From the NCBI GenBank assembly GCA_016704435.1, contig JADJAB010000037.1, positions 9,684 through 73,683 of the forward strand: 64,000 nt of DNA. The letters are read 5' to 3'. Positions 1 through 9,616 of this stretch are shown here, one piece after another. The notes beneath the pieces are model-generated. The model was not told where the DNA came from, did no database searches, and worked only from the letters and a program-made list of their open reading frames with translations. How positions within the stretch are numbered: the first letter of the stretch is position 1; each line of letters begins with the position of its first letter. Position numbers and translations under genes: made by a program. The stretch is from Rhodobacter sp. GTDB lineage: Bacteria; Pseudomonadota; Alphaproteobacteria; Rhodobacterales; Rhodobacteraceae.

Positions 1-73
1 TTTCTGCACTGGCTGCGATTGGGTCCATGGGGTAGCCCCTTCGCGACACAGGATCAATTGCCCGAGGACAGCC

Positions 74-1074
74 ATGCAGCCGATCAGCCGCCTTTCCGAC
101 CTGCGCGCCCTGCTGGCCGACCTGCCGCAGCCGGATGCCGCTGCCATGGCGGCAGCGCGGGCGCGCGACGCGGTGCTGACCAAGCCGCCTGGCGCGCTGG
201 GCCGGCTGGAGGGGCTGGCGGAATGGCTGGCAGGCTGGCGCGGCAAGGTGGCGCTGGACCGCGTGCAGGTGGCGATATTCGCGGGAAACCATGGGGTTGC
301 GGCGCGGGGCGTATCGGCTTTTCCGGCCGAGGTGACCGTGCAGATGGTGGCGAACTTCTTGGCCGGAGGGGCGGCGATCAACCAGCTTGCCAGCACCTTG
401 GGGGCCGAGATCTCGGTGCATCCGCTGGAGCTTGACCGCCCGACCGCCGATTTCACCGAAACCGCCGCGATGACCGAGGCGGAGTTGATCGCCGCGCTGA
501 ACACAGGCATTGGCGCGGTGGACTCGAAGGCCGATCTGTTCATCGCGGGCGAGATGGGCATCGCCAATACCACCAGCGCCGCGGCGCTGGCGGCGGCGCT
601 TTTCGGCGGCACCGGCTGGGCCGGGCGCGGTACCGGGGTGGACGACGCGGGGCTGGCACGGAAAGAGGCGGTGGTGGCGGCGGGGCTGGCTGCCCATGCC
701 GGGCTTCTGGACGACCCTGGCAGGTGCTGCGCCGCCTTGGCGGGCGCGAGATCGCGGCGATGACCGGGGCCTATCTGGCCGCAAGGCTGCACCGGGTGCC
801 GGTGGTGCTGGACGGCTTTATCTCCGGCGCCGCGGCGGCGGTGCTGCACCGGGCCGCGCCCGGCGCGCTGGACCACTGCATCGCGGGGCATCTGAGTGCC
901 GAGGGCGCGCATGGCCGGCTGCTGGCGGCCTTCGGCCAGCAGCCGCTCCTGTCGCTGGGGATGCGGCTGGGCGAAGGCTCGGGCGCGGCGCTGGCGCTGG
1001 CGATCTTGCGCGGCGCGGTGTCCTGCCACAACGGCATGGCGACTTTCGCCGAAGCGGGCGTCAGAGGGGGCTGA
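74..1074 (+). CDS. cobT: Nicotinate-nucleotide--dimethylbenzimidazole phosphoribosyltransferase, split by a one-base indel
   Basis: CobT makes alpha-ribazole phosphate, the lower-ligand nucleotide of cobalamin, in the cytoplasm. The start is ATG at 74 with GAGGA just upstream. The first part (to about 715) carries the family motif [20 protein letters not shown]. The second part continues in the next frame with [14 protein letters not shown] and the C-terminal segment [16 protein letters not shown], which holds the catalytic Glu. The switch lies at the CCC at 715-717: adding one C gives [12 protein letters not shown] and a normal protein of about 333 residues. Neither half alone is a full enzyme. 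It is convergent with the antiporter gene, whose restored stop lies 7 bp beyond the cobT stop. An indel from sequencing is more likely than a true pseudogene, because both halves are well conserved. Confidence 0.93.
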
Positions 1075-1081
1075 GGCGACG

Positions 1082-2987
1082 CTATTCCGCCGCCTCGGGG
1101 CGCGGGCGGGCCTGGTCCAGTTCGTCGATCAGGCGGATTCCAGTCTTTCTCCAGCTGGCGGGCGCGCTCGATATAGGCGGGGTTGTCGTGCAGCGGCTGG
1201 CCCGGCACCCAAAGCTGGGCCAGATCGCGCATCGCGGCGCGGTCGATGCGCCAGAAGGCCTGACTCAGCTGCGCCGCCTCATATTCTGTAAATCCTGTAT
1301 TTTCAAGCACATATCGCCCAGCGCGGACGGAACTGTCGAAGGTTTCGCGCACGATGTCATTGGTGCCGGCCTGATAGAGCTCATACACATGCACGCGGTC
1401 GCGGGCGCGGCTGATGATGTGGATGTCGGGGCGCACGCGGCGCGCATGGCGCACGATCTTCAGCGCGTTCTCGCGGTCGTCCACCGCCACCACCAGCACC
1501 TCGGCGGTGGACAGGCCTGCCGCCTCCAGCAGCTCGGGCCGCGACGGATCGCCGAAAAAGCCCTTGATGCCGAACCGCCGCAGCGTCTCGATCATCGCCA
1601 TGTCGCTGTCCAGCACCACGTTCGGCACGCCTGACGACCGCAAGAGCCGGTTCACCGTCTGCCCGAACCGCCCGACGCCGGCGATGATCACTCGGCCCTT
1701 TTCGTCGATCGTGTCGGGCTGGTGGTGGGTCGGCACATGCACCAGATGCTTCGCCACCCGTTCGTAAAGGAAGAACAGCAGCGGCGTCAGCAGCATCGAC
1801 AGGCTGATCACCAGCAGCGCCTTTTGCGACGACCCCACCGCCAGCGCCCCTTCGGAGCGCGCGAAGGAGATCAGGAGGAAGCCGAACTCGCCCGCCTGCG
1901 CCAGCCCCAGGGTGAACAGGAACCGGTCCTTGCCGCGCAGCCCGGACAGGATCGCGATACCGAACAGGATCGCCGCCTTGACCAGGATCACCGCCAGCGT
2001 CAGCCCGATGATCGTGGCCGGCGCGCGGGCGAAGACGTCGAAGTTGATGCCGATGCCCACGGTCATGAAAAACAGGCCCAGCAGCAGTCCCTTGAACGGC
2101 CGGATATCGGCCTCGATCTGGTGGCGGAATTCGGAGTTGGCCAGAACGACGCCGGCCAGAAAGGTGCCAAGCGCCGGCGACAGGCCGACCAGCATCATCA
2201 GGAACGCGATGCCCAGCACCATCAGCAGCGAGATGAAGGTCGACATCTCTGGCAGGCGAGAGGCGTGGACAAAGCGGAACACCGGGCGCGACAGGAAATG
2301 GCCGGCCAGCACGATGGCGACGACCATTGCCAGCGTGACCGAGGTAGCGGCCCAGGCCGGCAATTGCTGGACGAAGCTGAGCAGCGGTTCCGCCACGGTG
2401 GCCGCGGCCTCGGATGCCGTATCGGCATTGGTGACGCCGAAGGTCTCGGCCGATACACCGCCCAGGCCGACGTCGGGCAGCGCCAGCAGCGGGATCACCG
2501 CCAGCATCGGGATCACCGCGATGTCCTGCGTCAGCAGCACCGAGAACGACGCCCGCCCGCCGGGGCTGCGCATCAGCCCCTTTTCCGACAGGGTCTGCAG
2601 CACGATGGCGGTCGAGGACAGCGACAGGAGCATGCCGATGGTGATCGCCACGCGCCAGTCCTGCCCGGCCGCCCAGGCGACCAGCGCGATCACCACGCCG
2701 GTCAGGGCGACTTGCGCGCCGCCCAGTCCCAGCAGCTTGTGGCGCATGTCCCACAGCACCCGCGGCTCCAGCTCCAGCCCGATCAGGAACAGCATCATCA
2801 CTACGCCGAATTCTGCGATATGCTGCAATTCGGCGGTCTGGCCGCCGGCCAGGTTGAAGACCGGGCCAAGAAGAATTCCGGCCGCCAGATAGCCCAGCAC
2901 CGAGCCGAGTCCCAGCCGGGTGGCCAAGGGCACCAGCACCACGGCGGCGCCAAGATAGAGGCTGGCCTGGAAGAGGAAACTTTCCAT
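1082..2987 (-). CDS. KefB/KefC-type (CPA2) cation:proton antiporter with RCK domain; C-terminal frameshift
   Basis: This is an inner-membrane monovalent cation:proton antiporter of the CPA2 family. The start is ATG at 2987 (MESFLFQAS), with AAAGGA about ten bases upstream. About twelve hydrophobic helices follow, including GVVMMLFLIGLELEPRVLW, then a cytosolic RCK/TrkA-N Rossmann domain with VIIAGVGRFGQTVNRLL. Near 1133-1139 the frame changes. The shifted frame reads IRLIDELDQARPRPEAAE and stops at 1082-1084, which is the usual end of this family. The unshifted frame instead runs on as Pro/Arg-rich sequence across cobT, an artefact. Restored length is about 635 residues. It could be kefB or kefC; the sequence does not separate glutathione-gated K+ efflux from other roles. 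Confidence 0.9.
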
Positions 2988-3130
2988 CGGGCGGTGCGGT
3001 CCTTTCGCGGCTGCAGCGGATTCCCAGGCCGGGGGGCGGGGGAATCCATGGGCTTGCCTGCCGAGCCGTCTCAATTGATTGAAACATTGCTGAAATGTGA
3101 TGCCTTTGCGGGCATCTGCGGGCGAAATGC

Positions 3131-3610
3131 TCAGGCCGGACCAGGCGGCAGCGGTGCATCGGGCTTCACCCGGTCCAGCACGATCTGGCTTTGCACCCGC
3201 GCCACCGCCGGATGCGGCAGAAGCGCCTGTTGCACCAGCAGGTTAAGCGCCGCCAGATCGGCGCACCAGACCCGCAGCAGGTAGTCGGCCTCGCCGGTCA
3301 GCGTCCAGGCGGCGACGATCTCGGGGCGTGTGCCGGTCAGGCGACGGAAGTCGCGGGCGTTGGCGTCGGAATGCGCGGCCATCACGACCTGGATGAAGGC
3401 CTCCACCCCCAGGCCGATGCGGTCGGGGGCGACGGTCGCGCGGTAGCCGGTGATGACACCGATCTGTTCCAGCCTCTGCCGCCGCCGTGCGGCCTGGCTG
3501 GGCGACAGGTTCAGCACCTCTCCCAGATCCTGCGCGGTCAGGGTGGCATCGTGTTGCAGCGCCGCCAACAGGCGGGAATCGACGTCGTCGAGACTGTCTG
3601 TGCGTTGCAT
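3131..3610 (-). CDS. Lrp/AsnC family transcriptional regulator (probable regulator of hpd)
   Basis: A 159-residue protein with an N-terminal winged helix-turn-helix (VDSRLLAALQHDATLTAQDL then LNLSPSQAARRRQRLEQIGV) and a C-terminal RAM/AsnC ligand-binding domain. The start is taken as the ATG at 3610 (MQRTDSLDDVDSR); an upstream extension to 3640 has no family support. It is divergent from hpd, and the shared 103-115 bp promoter region holds a long inverted repeat that would suit an Lrp octamer. Lrp regulators next to tyrosine or branched-chain catabolic genes usually sense the amino acid, so control of tyrosine breakdown is the reasonable inference. The effector is not known from sequence. 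Confidence 0.93.
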   Translation of the reverse strand: MQRTDSLDDVDSRLLAALQHDATLTAQDLGEVLNLSPSQAARRRQRLEQIGVITGYRATVAPDRIGLGVEAFIQVVMAAHSDANARDFRRLTGTRPEIVAAWTLTGEADYLLRVWCADLAALNLLVQQALLPHPAVARVQSQIVLDRVKPDAPLPPGPA

Positions 3611-3623
3611 GATTCGCCAAGTG

Positions 3624-3681
3624 GCGCGAAATGATCGCATTGAAAGGCGTAAACACTCTACACAATGCGCGCATTTCGCGC
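3624..3681. promoter_or_regulatory. Paired operator in the lrp-hpd divergent promoter
   Basis: The block 3624-3641 is repeated as its reverse complement at 3664-3681 with 16 of 18 bases matching. The outer ten bases (GCGCGAAATG and CATTTCGCGC) are perfect. Centres are about 40 bp apart, close to four helical turns, as expected for Lrp-type wrapping. It lies between the divergent lrp and hpd start codons. Binding by the adjacent regulator is inferred from position. Confidence 0.65.
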
Positions 3682-3725
3682 AAGTCGTGCGCTAGAATTC
3701 ATGCAAGCAGAATATGGAGTTTTCT

Positions 3726-4823
3726 ATGGGTCCCTTCCCGCACGACGCCCCGAAAGCCGTGATCGACGCACGAAACCCTGCCGGGACCGACGGCTTTGCC
3801 TTCGTCGAATTCGCTCATCCGCAGCCGGATGAGCTGCGCGCGCTTTTCGCCCGCATGGGGTTCACCCTGACCGCCCGCCACCGCCACCGCGCGGTGGAGC
3901 TGTGGCAGCAGGGCGACATCACCTATGTCCTGACCGACGCGCCGGGCAGCCACGCCCGCGACTTCGTCGCCGAGCACGGGCCCTGCGCGCCCTCGATGGG
4001 CTGGCGGGTGGTCGATGCCGCCCATGCCTTTGCGCTTGCCATAGCCAAAGGTGCCGTGTCCTACGACGGGCCGGGCAAATCGCTGGACTGGCCGGCGATA
4101 ACCGGCATCGGCGGCAGCCTGATCTATTTCACCGATGCTTACGGGCCGGGCGCCGACCCCTGGGGGCCGGATTTCGAGTGGCTGGCCAGTCCGGGGCCGG
4201 AGGGTGTGGGGTTCCGCTATCTCGACCACCTCACCCACAACGTCCACAAGGGCAACATGGACAAGTGGTTCAGCTTCTACGAAAGCCTGTTCGCCTTCCG
4301 CCAGATCCGGTTCTTCGACATCGAAGGCAAGTTCACCGGCCTTTACAGCCGCGCCCTGACCAGCCCCTGCGGCCGCATCCGCATTCCGATCAACGAAGAC
4401 CGGGGCGAGACCGGACAGATCGTCGAATACCTCAAGCGCTATCAGGGCGAAGGCATCCAGCACATCGCCATCGGCACCGATGAAATCTATGCCGCCACCG
4501 ATGCAATCGCCGCGCGCGGGCTGAAGTTCATGCCGAAACCGCCGATGAGCTATTACGAGCAGTCGCTTGACCGGGTGAAGGGCCATCAGGAACCGATCGC
4601 GGAACTGGCCCGTCACGGCATCCTGATCGACGGCGAGGGCGTGATGGATGGCGGCGAGACCCGCATCCTGTTGCAGATATTCTCGAAAACGGTGATCGGC
4701 CCGATCTTCTTCGAGTTCATCCAGCGCAAGGGCGATGACGGCTTTGGCGAGGGCAATTTCCGCGCCCTCTTCGAATCGATCGAAGCCGACCAGATCGCGC
4801 GTGGCGTGTTGAAAGCGGGATAA
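3726..4823 (+). CDS. hpd: 4-hydroxyphenylpyruvate dioxygenase
   Basis: HPPD converts 4-hydroxyphenylpyruvate to homogentisate in tyrosine catabolism, using non-haem Fe(II) in the cytoplasm. The protein has 365 residues from the ATG at 3726 (MGPFPHDAPK); an ATG four codons earlier at 3714 is possible. The two vicinal-oxygen-chelate halves are visible. The C-terminal half has the iron ligands: His in LDHLTHNVHKGNMDKW, His in GIQHIAIGT, and Glu in GPIFFEFIQRKGDDGFGEGN. The end FRALFESIEADQIARGVL is typical. It is divergently transcribed from an Lrp-type regulator across a palindromic operator. Full length and intact, with no frameshift. Confidence 0.97.
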   Translation: MGPFPHDAPKAVIDARNPAGTDGFAFVEFAHPQPDELRALFARMGFTLTARHRHRAVELWQQGDITYVLTDAPGSHARDFVAEHGPCAPSMGWRVVDAAHAFALAIAKGAVSYDGPGKSLDWPAITGIGGSLIYFTDAYGPGADPWGPDFEWLASPGPEGVGFRYLDHLTHNVHKGNMDKWFSFYESLFAFRQIRFFDIEGKFTGLYSRALTSPCGRIRIPINEDRGETGQIVEYLKRYQGEGIQHIAIGTDEIYAATDAIAARGLKFMPKPPMSYYEQSLDRVKGHQEPIAELARHGILIDGEGVMDGGETRILLQIFSKTVIGPIFFEFIQRKGDDGFGEGNFRALFESIEADQIARGVLKAG

Positions 4824-4907
4824 GTCCGCCGGAAAGGCCGCCCGCAGCGGCGCCGTCCGGCAGGGGAGGGGGAAGCGGCCGCGCCATCCGGGCGTGGCCC
4901 ATTCTCG

Positions 4908-7900
4908 TCAGCCCTTCGGCATCTTCAGGCTGATCAGCCGACCGCCCTTCTTGTAGCGCACCTCGTTCTGGGTGATCGCCTCGATCCGGCCGCCGTCGAT
5001 CTTGTCGCCGACCTTCACCTTCTTGTACTTGCCGTTCGACTGCCGGATCAGCGCATAGCGCTTGGACTGGGTGCCATAGACGCCGATCAGGTTGGTCTTC
5101 GACAGGTTCAGTGCGTTCTTGTAGGTCGCCTGCTTGGCGACGCTGGCCTTGGTGGGGATCTTCGGCGCGGCCGAGGCGACGACTTCCGGCTCGTCGATCT
5201 CGGACTGTTCATCGGGCTTGATGTCCGGGGCGGGCTCTTTCTTCGCGGTCTTTTTCGGCGCGGGCTCCGGCTCGGGTTCCGGTTCGGGCGCGCGGATGGC
5301 GGCAGCGACGGCGGCTTCGACGGCGCGGCTGAAATCGCGGGGGCGGGCGGCTGGCCGGCGCGAGATCGCCACGACCGAGGGGTTTGCCGCCTCTGCCGCG
5401 GCGGCGGCGGCCAGATCGGCCTCGGCCTGGGCAGCGTCTTCGGGCGCGGGCACGGGCGCTGCGGCCAGCGAGGCAGCCGAGGTTTCCTGCCTTGCACGTT
5501 CGCCCGCCGCAAGCACCGCCTGCGGGCGCGACCGCGGGCGCAGGCTGGTGAAGCGCACCTCCGGTTCGGTTGCCAGGGCGGCATCGTCGGGGTCGGGCAC
5601 CAGCCCGTCGGGGCGCAAACGCGGGCGGCGGTCGGCCAGATCGGGATCGGGCTGCACGGCAGGTTCGGCCGGCGCGGCGGCAGGGTCGGCGGCAGGGTCG
5701 GCGGCAGGGTCGACTGCGGCTGCATCGCCGGGAAGTGCTGCCAGCGCGGCTTCGGCCTCGGCCGCAGCGGCGGTTGCTGCAGCAGCTGCAGCAGCGGCGG
5801 CTTCGCTGCGTGACGGTGGCAGCACCGGCGGTTTGCCCGCGATCAGCATTACCCCTTCGGGCGATACGATGCCTTCGGGCGTTGGCTTCAGAAGGCCGTT
5901 CTCGTCAAAGGCATAGACGGTGCCAAAGGGTGGTGGCGGCATCTGCGGGCCGGGCAGCGCATCGGCGGCGGCTTCGGGTGCCGGCAGCGACAGCGCATCC
6001 AGTGCCGGCGGCGGTGTGTCCGAAGCAGCCAGGAAAATCTCGTCCTGGTTCTCCGGCAGCGGCTGCGAGGTCGGGCTGTCCGAGGAAACGGCAGTGCCCG
6101 GCGCAGGATCGGCGGCGGGCACGGCGGTTTCCTCGGTGGTTTCGGCGGGGACTTCCTCGGCGGCGGCCAGGTCCTGGTCGCCGACCGGAGCGTCGGGTTC
6201 GCCTGCGGTCTCTTCGGCGGCAAGGTCCACCGCCGGATTGGCGGCGGGGTCTTCGGCCAACGCCAGCGCACCGTCGCCTTCGATCAGCGCGCCCTCGCCA
6301 TCCGCCAGCATCTCGTCCTCGATCGCCGGGATGTCCGGATCGGCCGGGGCCTCGGCGGTTGCGGTTCCGGTGGTGCCGCCATTGCGGTTCGAAGCAAGGT
6401 AGAACGACGACCAGGCCGCGATCAGCGCCAGGCACAGCATCAGGACCGCCAGCAGCGCCAGGAACAGCATGGTGCGCGACCGCTGGCGCGGGATCGGCTG
6501 GCCGCCGAAGGTACCGCCGGGCCGGGTCAGCGATTTGGCGGCATCGGACGGGCCGGCGATGGCCCCGGATGCCGCGGCAGCGCCTCCGCGCGGCAGGGAG
6601 GGCGGCGGCGGCAGCGGGCCGGGCTTGACCTTGGCCTTGCGCGATCCCGGCAGGCCGGGGGCGGTGACCAGCCCGGCAAGACCCTTTGCCGGGGTGGAAG
6701 GGCGCGATCCGGCCTGTGGCGGGCGCGGCATCGGCGGCAGATCCTCGACCGGCTTGCCATGGGCGGCGCGCGCCAGGGTCGCGGGATCGGGCCGCGACGC
6801 GGCGCCAAGTGCCGGGGGCCGCGCCGTGCCTTCGCCCGCCCGCCGGCTGGCAAAGGCCACCATCGCCGCCGAGGGCAGTGCCGGCGGCAGGTCGTCGCCG
6901 TCGCCTGCGGCCTTGGCGGCGACACCGTCCGGCGCCTTGGCGGCCTTGTCGTCGGTCTCCGGCAACGGCGTCGGCGCGTTGTCTTCCTCGGGGAAGGCCG
7001 AATTGTCCGGCACATGGGTGAAGGGTGCTTCTTCGGCCTCGTCCGGGACGGGCGGCTTCGGGGCGGTCTCTGCCGTTTCGGCGGTCTCGGCCCAGGGTCC
7101 ACGGGCGCCGGCACGACCTTCGCGGCGTCGTCCTGATTTCAGGCGCGGCCCCGGCTTCGGTTTCAGGCTTGGCTTCGGGCTCGGGCTCAGGCTTGGCTTC
7201 GGTCTCGACCTTTGCCTCAGGCGCGACCGTCTTTGCCGAGTCGGCCTTTTCCGCGGAGTCTACCTTTTCCTCGGACTCGACCTTTGCCTCGGTTCCATCT
7301 GCAGCCTCGGGCTCGACCTTCGCAGCGGGCGCGGGGTCAGCCTTGGCTTCCGGGGCCGACTCGGCCGGCTTCGGCTTTGGCACTTCGCGGTTCAGGATGC
7401 GGATCGGCGACTTGTCGCGCTCTACCGTTTCGCCTTTGCCCAAAAGCGCGGCCGCCCCTTCGGCCTCGCCGAACCACGGCTCTCCGTTGAAATCGCCGTA
7501 ATCGGGAATCGCGGCGAAACCGACCGGGTTCAGCTTGTGCATGCTGGCGAAGGCGGCCGCCTCGTCCAGCGTCTCTTTCGCCAGCACGGCCACGCGCACT
7601 GTCTTGCCCTTGCCGGACCAGTCGAACACCAGATCGCCGACCGCATAGGGCGTGCGTCCTTCAAGGGCCTTGCGAATCTGGGCCCGACGCTCGTCGTCCG
7701 AGGGGCCGGGGGCATCCAGCTCCATATAGCGGATCTGCGAATTCGGGATCACCAGCTTGGTGGCAAAACCGCCCGGCTCCAGGCCCAGCGCGGTCTTGCG
7801 CATGTAATCAAGCGCATCGTCCAGATCGGGCGCGGCAAAGGGGGTGTCGCCGACCGGAACCCACCCCCTGCTGGTGCGATGCAGGAGCTGGATGCTGTCG

Positions 7901-7932
7901 TCGGTGAAGTTCAGGGCAAAACTTGGTTTCAT
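4908..7932 (-). CDS. Large single-span membrane protein, GspL/PilM-like N-terminus and GspC/PilP-like C-terminus; two one-base indels
   Basis: The start is ATG at 7932 (MKPSFALNFTDDSIQLLH). Residues 1 to about 165 resemble the actin-like cytoplasmic part of GspL/PilM proteins. A long Pro/Ala/Glu/Lys linker follows, then one membrane helix (MLFLALLAVLMLCLALIAAW, near residue 490) preceded by basic residues, so N-in. A Pro/Ala-rich periplasmic stretch follows, and a final 70-residue domain ending VGDKIDGGRIEAITQNEVRY resembles GspC/PilP homology regions. The frame is broken at 7132-7133 and again at 7095-7097. Adding one base at each gives a continuous EIRxDDAAKVVPAPVDPWAE and on into PKPPVPDEAEEAPF, about 1008 residues in all. 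The family names are from pattern recognition only; the protein is otherwise unknown. Divergent from the SIMPL gene, convergent with hpd. Confidence 0.75.
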
Positions 7933-8105
7933 TCCGCGGGTCTAGCACAGGAAAATGGGGCACGGAAACGCACCCGGAGAGGTTAGCGCCTTCATAAAGC
8001 AGGAATCTGCCGAATGGAAGGAAAACGGCCGTGAACACGCCAAGGTACCCGCTTGCCGCCTGCGTCACAGAAGATGAAATGTATGTTCCGTGCAAGGAGG
8101 CACCC

Positions 8106-8687
8106 ATGCTGAACCGAACCCTTCCCGTCTTTGCCCTTGTCCTGACTGCGGCGCTGCATCTGGCGGCGCCGCTTGCGCTGGCGGATCCGGCACCCGCACT
8201 GCTGACCGTGACGGGCGACGGGATCAGTGACGCCGTGCCCGATCTGGCGGTGCTGACGATCGGCGTCACAACCACCGGAGACACGGCGGCAACGGCGCTG
8301 GCGCAGAATTCGGCGGCGCTGGCGGCGGTGCTGGAGCGGCTGCGCGCCGCCGGGGTCGCGGACCGCGACGGCGAAGTGCTGGATGCCGCCGTGGCAGACG
8401 GCGCCAACACGCTGAACGGGCTGAGTTTCGGCCAGGAAGACCCGCGCCCGGCGATGGATGCCGCGCGCCGGGCGGCGGTGAAGGATGCAAGTGCCAAGGC
8501 CGAGCTTTACGCCGAAGCAGCGGGGGTTACGCTGGGGCGCATCGTGTCGATCGCCGAGGGCGGCGGCTACGGCGGCCCGGCGCCGATGTATGACAGCGCC
8601 AAATCGCCGGCGGGATCAGTGCCGATCGCGGCGGGAGAGCTGTCGCTGACGGCCTCGGTCACCGTGGTCTGGGAACTGGCGGATTGA
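8106..8687 (+). CDS. SIMPL (DUF541) domain periplasmic protein, apparently shortened
   Basis: The start is ATG at 8106 with a strong AAGGAGG ribosome site at 8094-8100. A signal peptide (MLNRTLPVFALVLTAALHLA, cleavage near LALA-DP) precedes a SIMPL domain: LLTVTGDGISDAVPDLAVL near the N-terminus, ADGANTLNGLSF in the middle, and AVKDASAKAELYAEAAGVTLG near the end. The protein has 193 residues where the family is usually about 230-240. The stretch normally between LRAAGVADRD and GEVLDAAVADGAN (about 45 residues, including the IQTSxLxLxP strand) is missing in frame. The function of SIMPL proteins is poorly defined; they are periplasmic and linked to oxidative stress. The shortened form may be real or an assembly loss. 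Confidence 0.85.
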   Translation: MLNRTLPVFALVLTAALHLAAPLALADPAPALLTVTGDGISDAVPDLAVLTIGVTTTGDTAATALAQNSAALAAVLERLRAAGVADRDGEVLDAAVADGANTLNGLSFGQEDPRPAMDAARRAAVKDASAKAELYAEAAGVTLGRIVSIAEGGGYGGPAPMYDSAKSPAGSVPIAAGELSLTASVTVVWELAD

Positions 8688-8792
8688 TGCCCATGCCGGG
8701 ATAATTCCCGACCTTCGGCACGTTTGCGGCGCGGTTTCGCCCCATTTCGCCGTTAGTCCTGCCCCTGAACGAAGCGATTTCGGGGGCAGGAC

Positions 8793-9152
8793 ATGGTGCG
8801 CGGACCAATCAGCATGGCAATTGCCGGGGCGCTCATGATGGCGATGCTTGCCCTGACCATGGGCGAGATCCGGCTGGATCTTGCCACCTATGGCGACCAG
8901 GACCTGGCCGCAGCGGTGCGGCAACTGGCCAGCGTCTACCGCAAGTCCGGGCGCAAGCAGGTGCAGGGTCTGGGCGATCTGCGCTTTACCGCCTTCGACG
9001 TGGCCGTGACCGAGACGGAAAAGCCGGTCTATCTGGTGCTGCAGGCCAGCGGAGGCACCCGGATGCTGTGGAACATCCACCTCGCTCCCGGCGCGCAGGT
9101 GGAGCGGGTGGTACTTCTGGGCGGCAGAACAGGCCAGGGTGACCAATCTTGA
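8793..9152 (+). CDS. Unknown membrane-anchored or exported protein
   Basis: A 119-residue protein from ATG at 8793, with a GGGGGCAGG stretch just upstream. Residues 8-24 form a hydrophobic segment (signal anchor or signal peptide). The body (AAAVRQLASVYRKSGRKQVQ, then LVLQASGGTRMLWNIHLAPG) has no family I recognise. The TGA stop at 9150-9152 overlaps a TTG at 9149, so the next gene could be translationally coupled. Alternatively the two are one gene: removing one base near 9126 and one C from the run at 9154-9156 would read VVLLGGEQARVTNLDPAVPVEVM straight into the next gene. Given the indel pattern in this window, one 270-residue protein is quite possible. Confidence 0.6.
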   Translation: MVRGPISMAIAGALMMAMLALTMGEIRLDLATYGDQDLAAAVRQLASVYRKSGRKQVQGLGDLRFTAFDVAVTETEKPVYLVLQASGGTRMLWNIHLAPGAQVERVVLLGGRTGQGDQS

Positions 9153-9616
9153 CCCCTGCCGTGCCGGTCGAGGTCATGCGCAATGCAATCTTGCAGGCCT
9201 GCGGCGTGCCGCTGCCGGTCTATCCGCTGAACGCCGGTCACATGCTCTATCAGTCGCTGGAAGCGGGCATCCTGGACGCCGACGAGGCCGACCAGACGCT
9301 GGGCAAGATCAAGGCGGCCAATGCGGCATGGGATGGCTGGTTCCGCACCACCTTCGGCGTGTCGGCCAATGAAACCATGGCCGGCAACTGGAGGAACGGC
9401 AGCATCGCCGTGGTCGGGCCGGTGCCTGCCGCGCCCGAGGGCCGGGCGGTTTTTGCAGCCATCAAGGGATCGACCGCGCGGATCACCACGGACACCTATG
9501 TGGAATACCCCGCGCTGGCCGCCGAGGGCGCCGATTTCGCCTCGCGCGTGGTGGCGATCGCCACCGCCTTCGCCTGGGGCAATCTGGACAACATCAAGCC
9601 GGAGGTATCGTTCTGA
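9149..9616 (+). CDS. Unknown protein, possibly the C-terminal part of the preceding gene
   Basis: A 155-residue frame starting with TTG at 9149 (TPAVPVEVMRNAILQACGV) and ending at TGA 9614-9616. It contains SLEAGILDADEADQTLGKI, DGWFRTTFGVSANETMAGNW and ITTDTYVEYPALAAEGADFA, with no family I recognise. It lacks a ribosome site and a proper start codon, which favours either tight coupling to the upstream gene through the TTGA overlap or a single gene broken by indels. Its stop overlaps the ATG of the next gene as TGATG, so all three are one transcription unit. Confidence 0.6.
   Translation: MTPAVPVEVMRNAILQACGVPLPVYPLNAGHMLYQSLEAGILDADEADQTLGKIKAANAAWDGWFRTTFGVSANETMAGNWRNGSIAVVGPVPAAPEGRAVFAAIKGSTARITTDTYVEYPALAAEGADFASRVVAIATAFAWGNLDNIKPEVSF

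Noticed and set aside
1..73. Cobalamin riboswitch ahead of cobT
   Set aside because: Only 73 bases are in the window, and no B12-box-like segment is present.
5560..6260. Ala/Pro/Asp-rich repeats as a tandem repeat or CRISPR-like array
   Set aside because: The short GCGGCAGGGTCG-type repeats are low-complexity coding sequence of the membrane protein linker, with no spacer structure.
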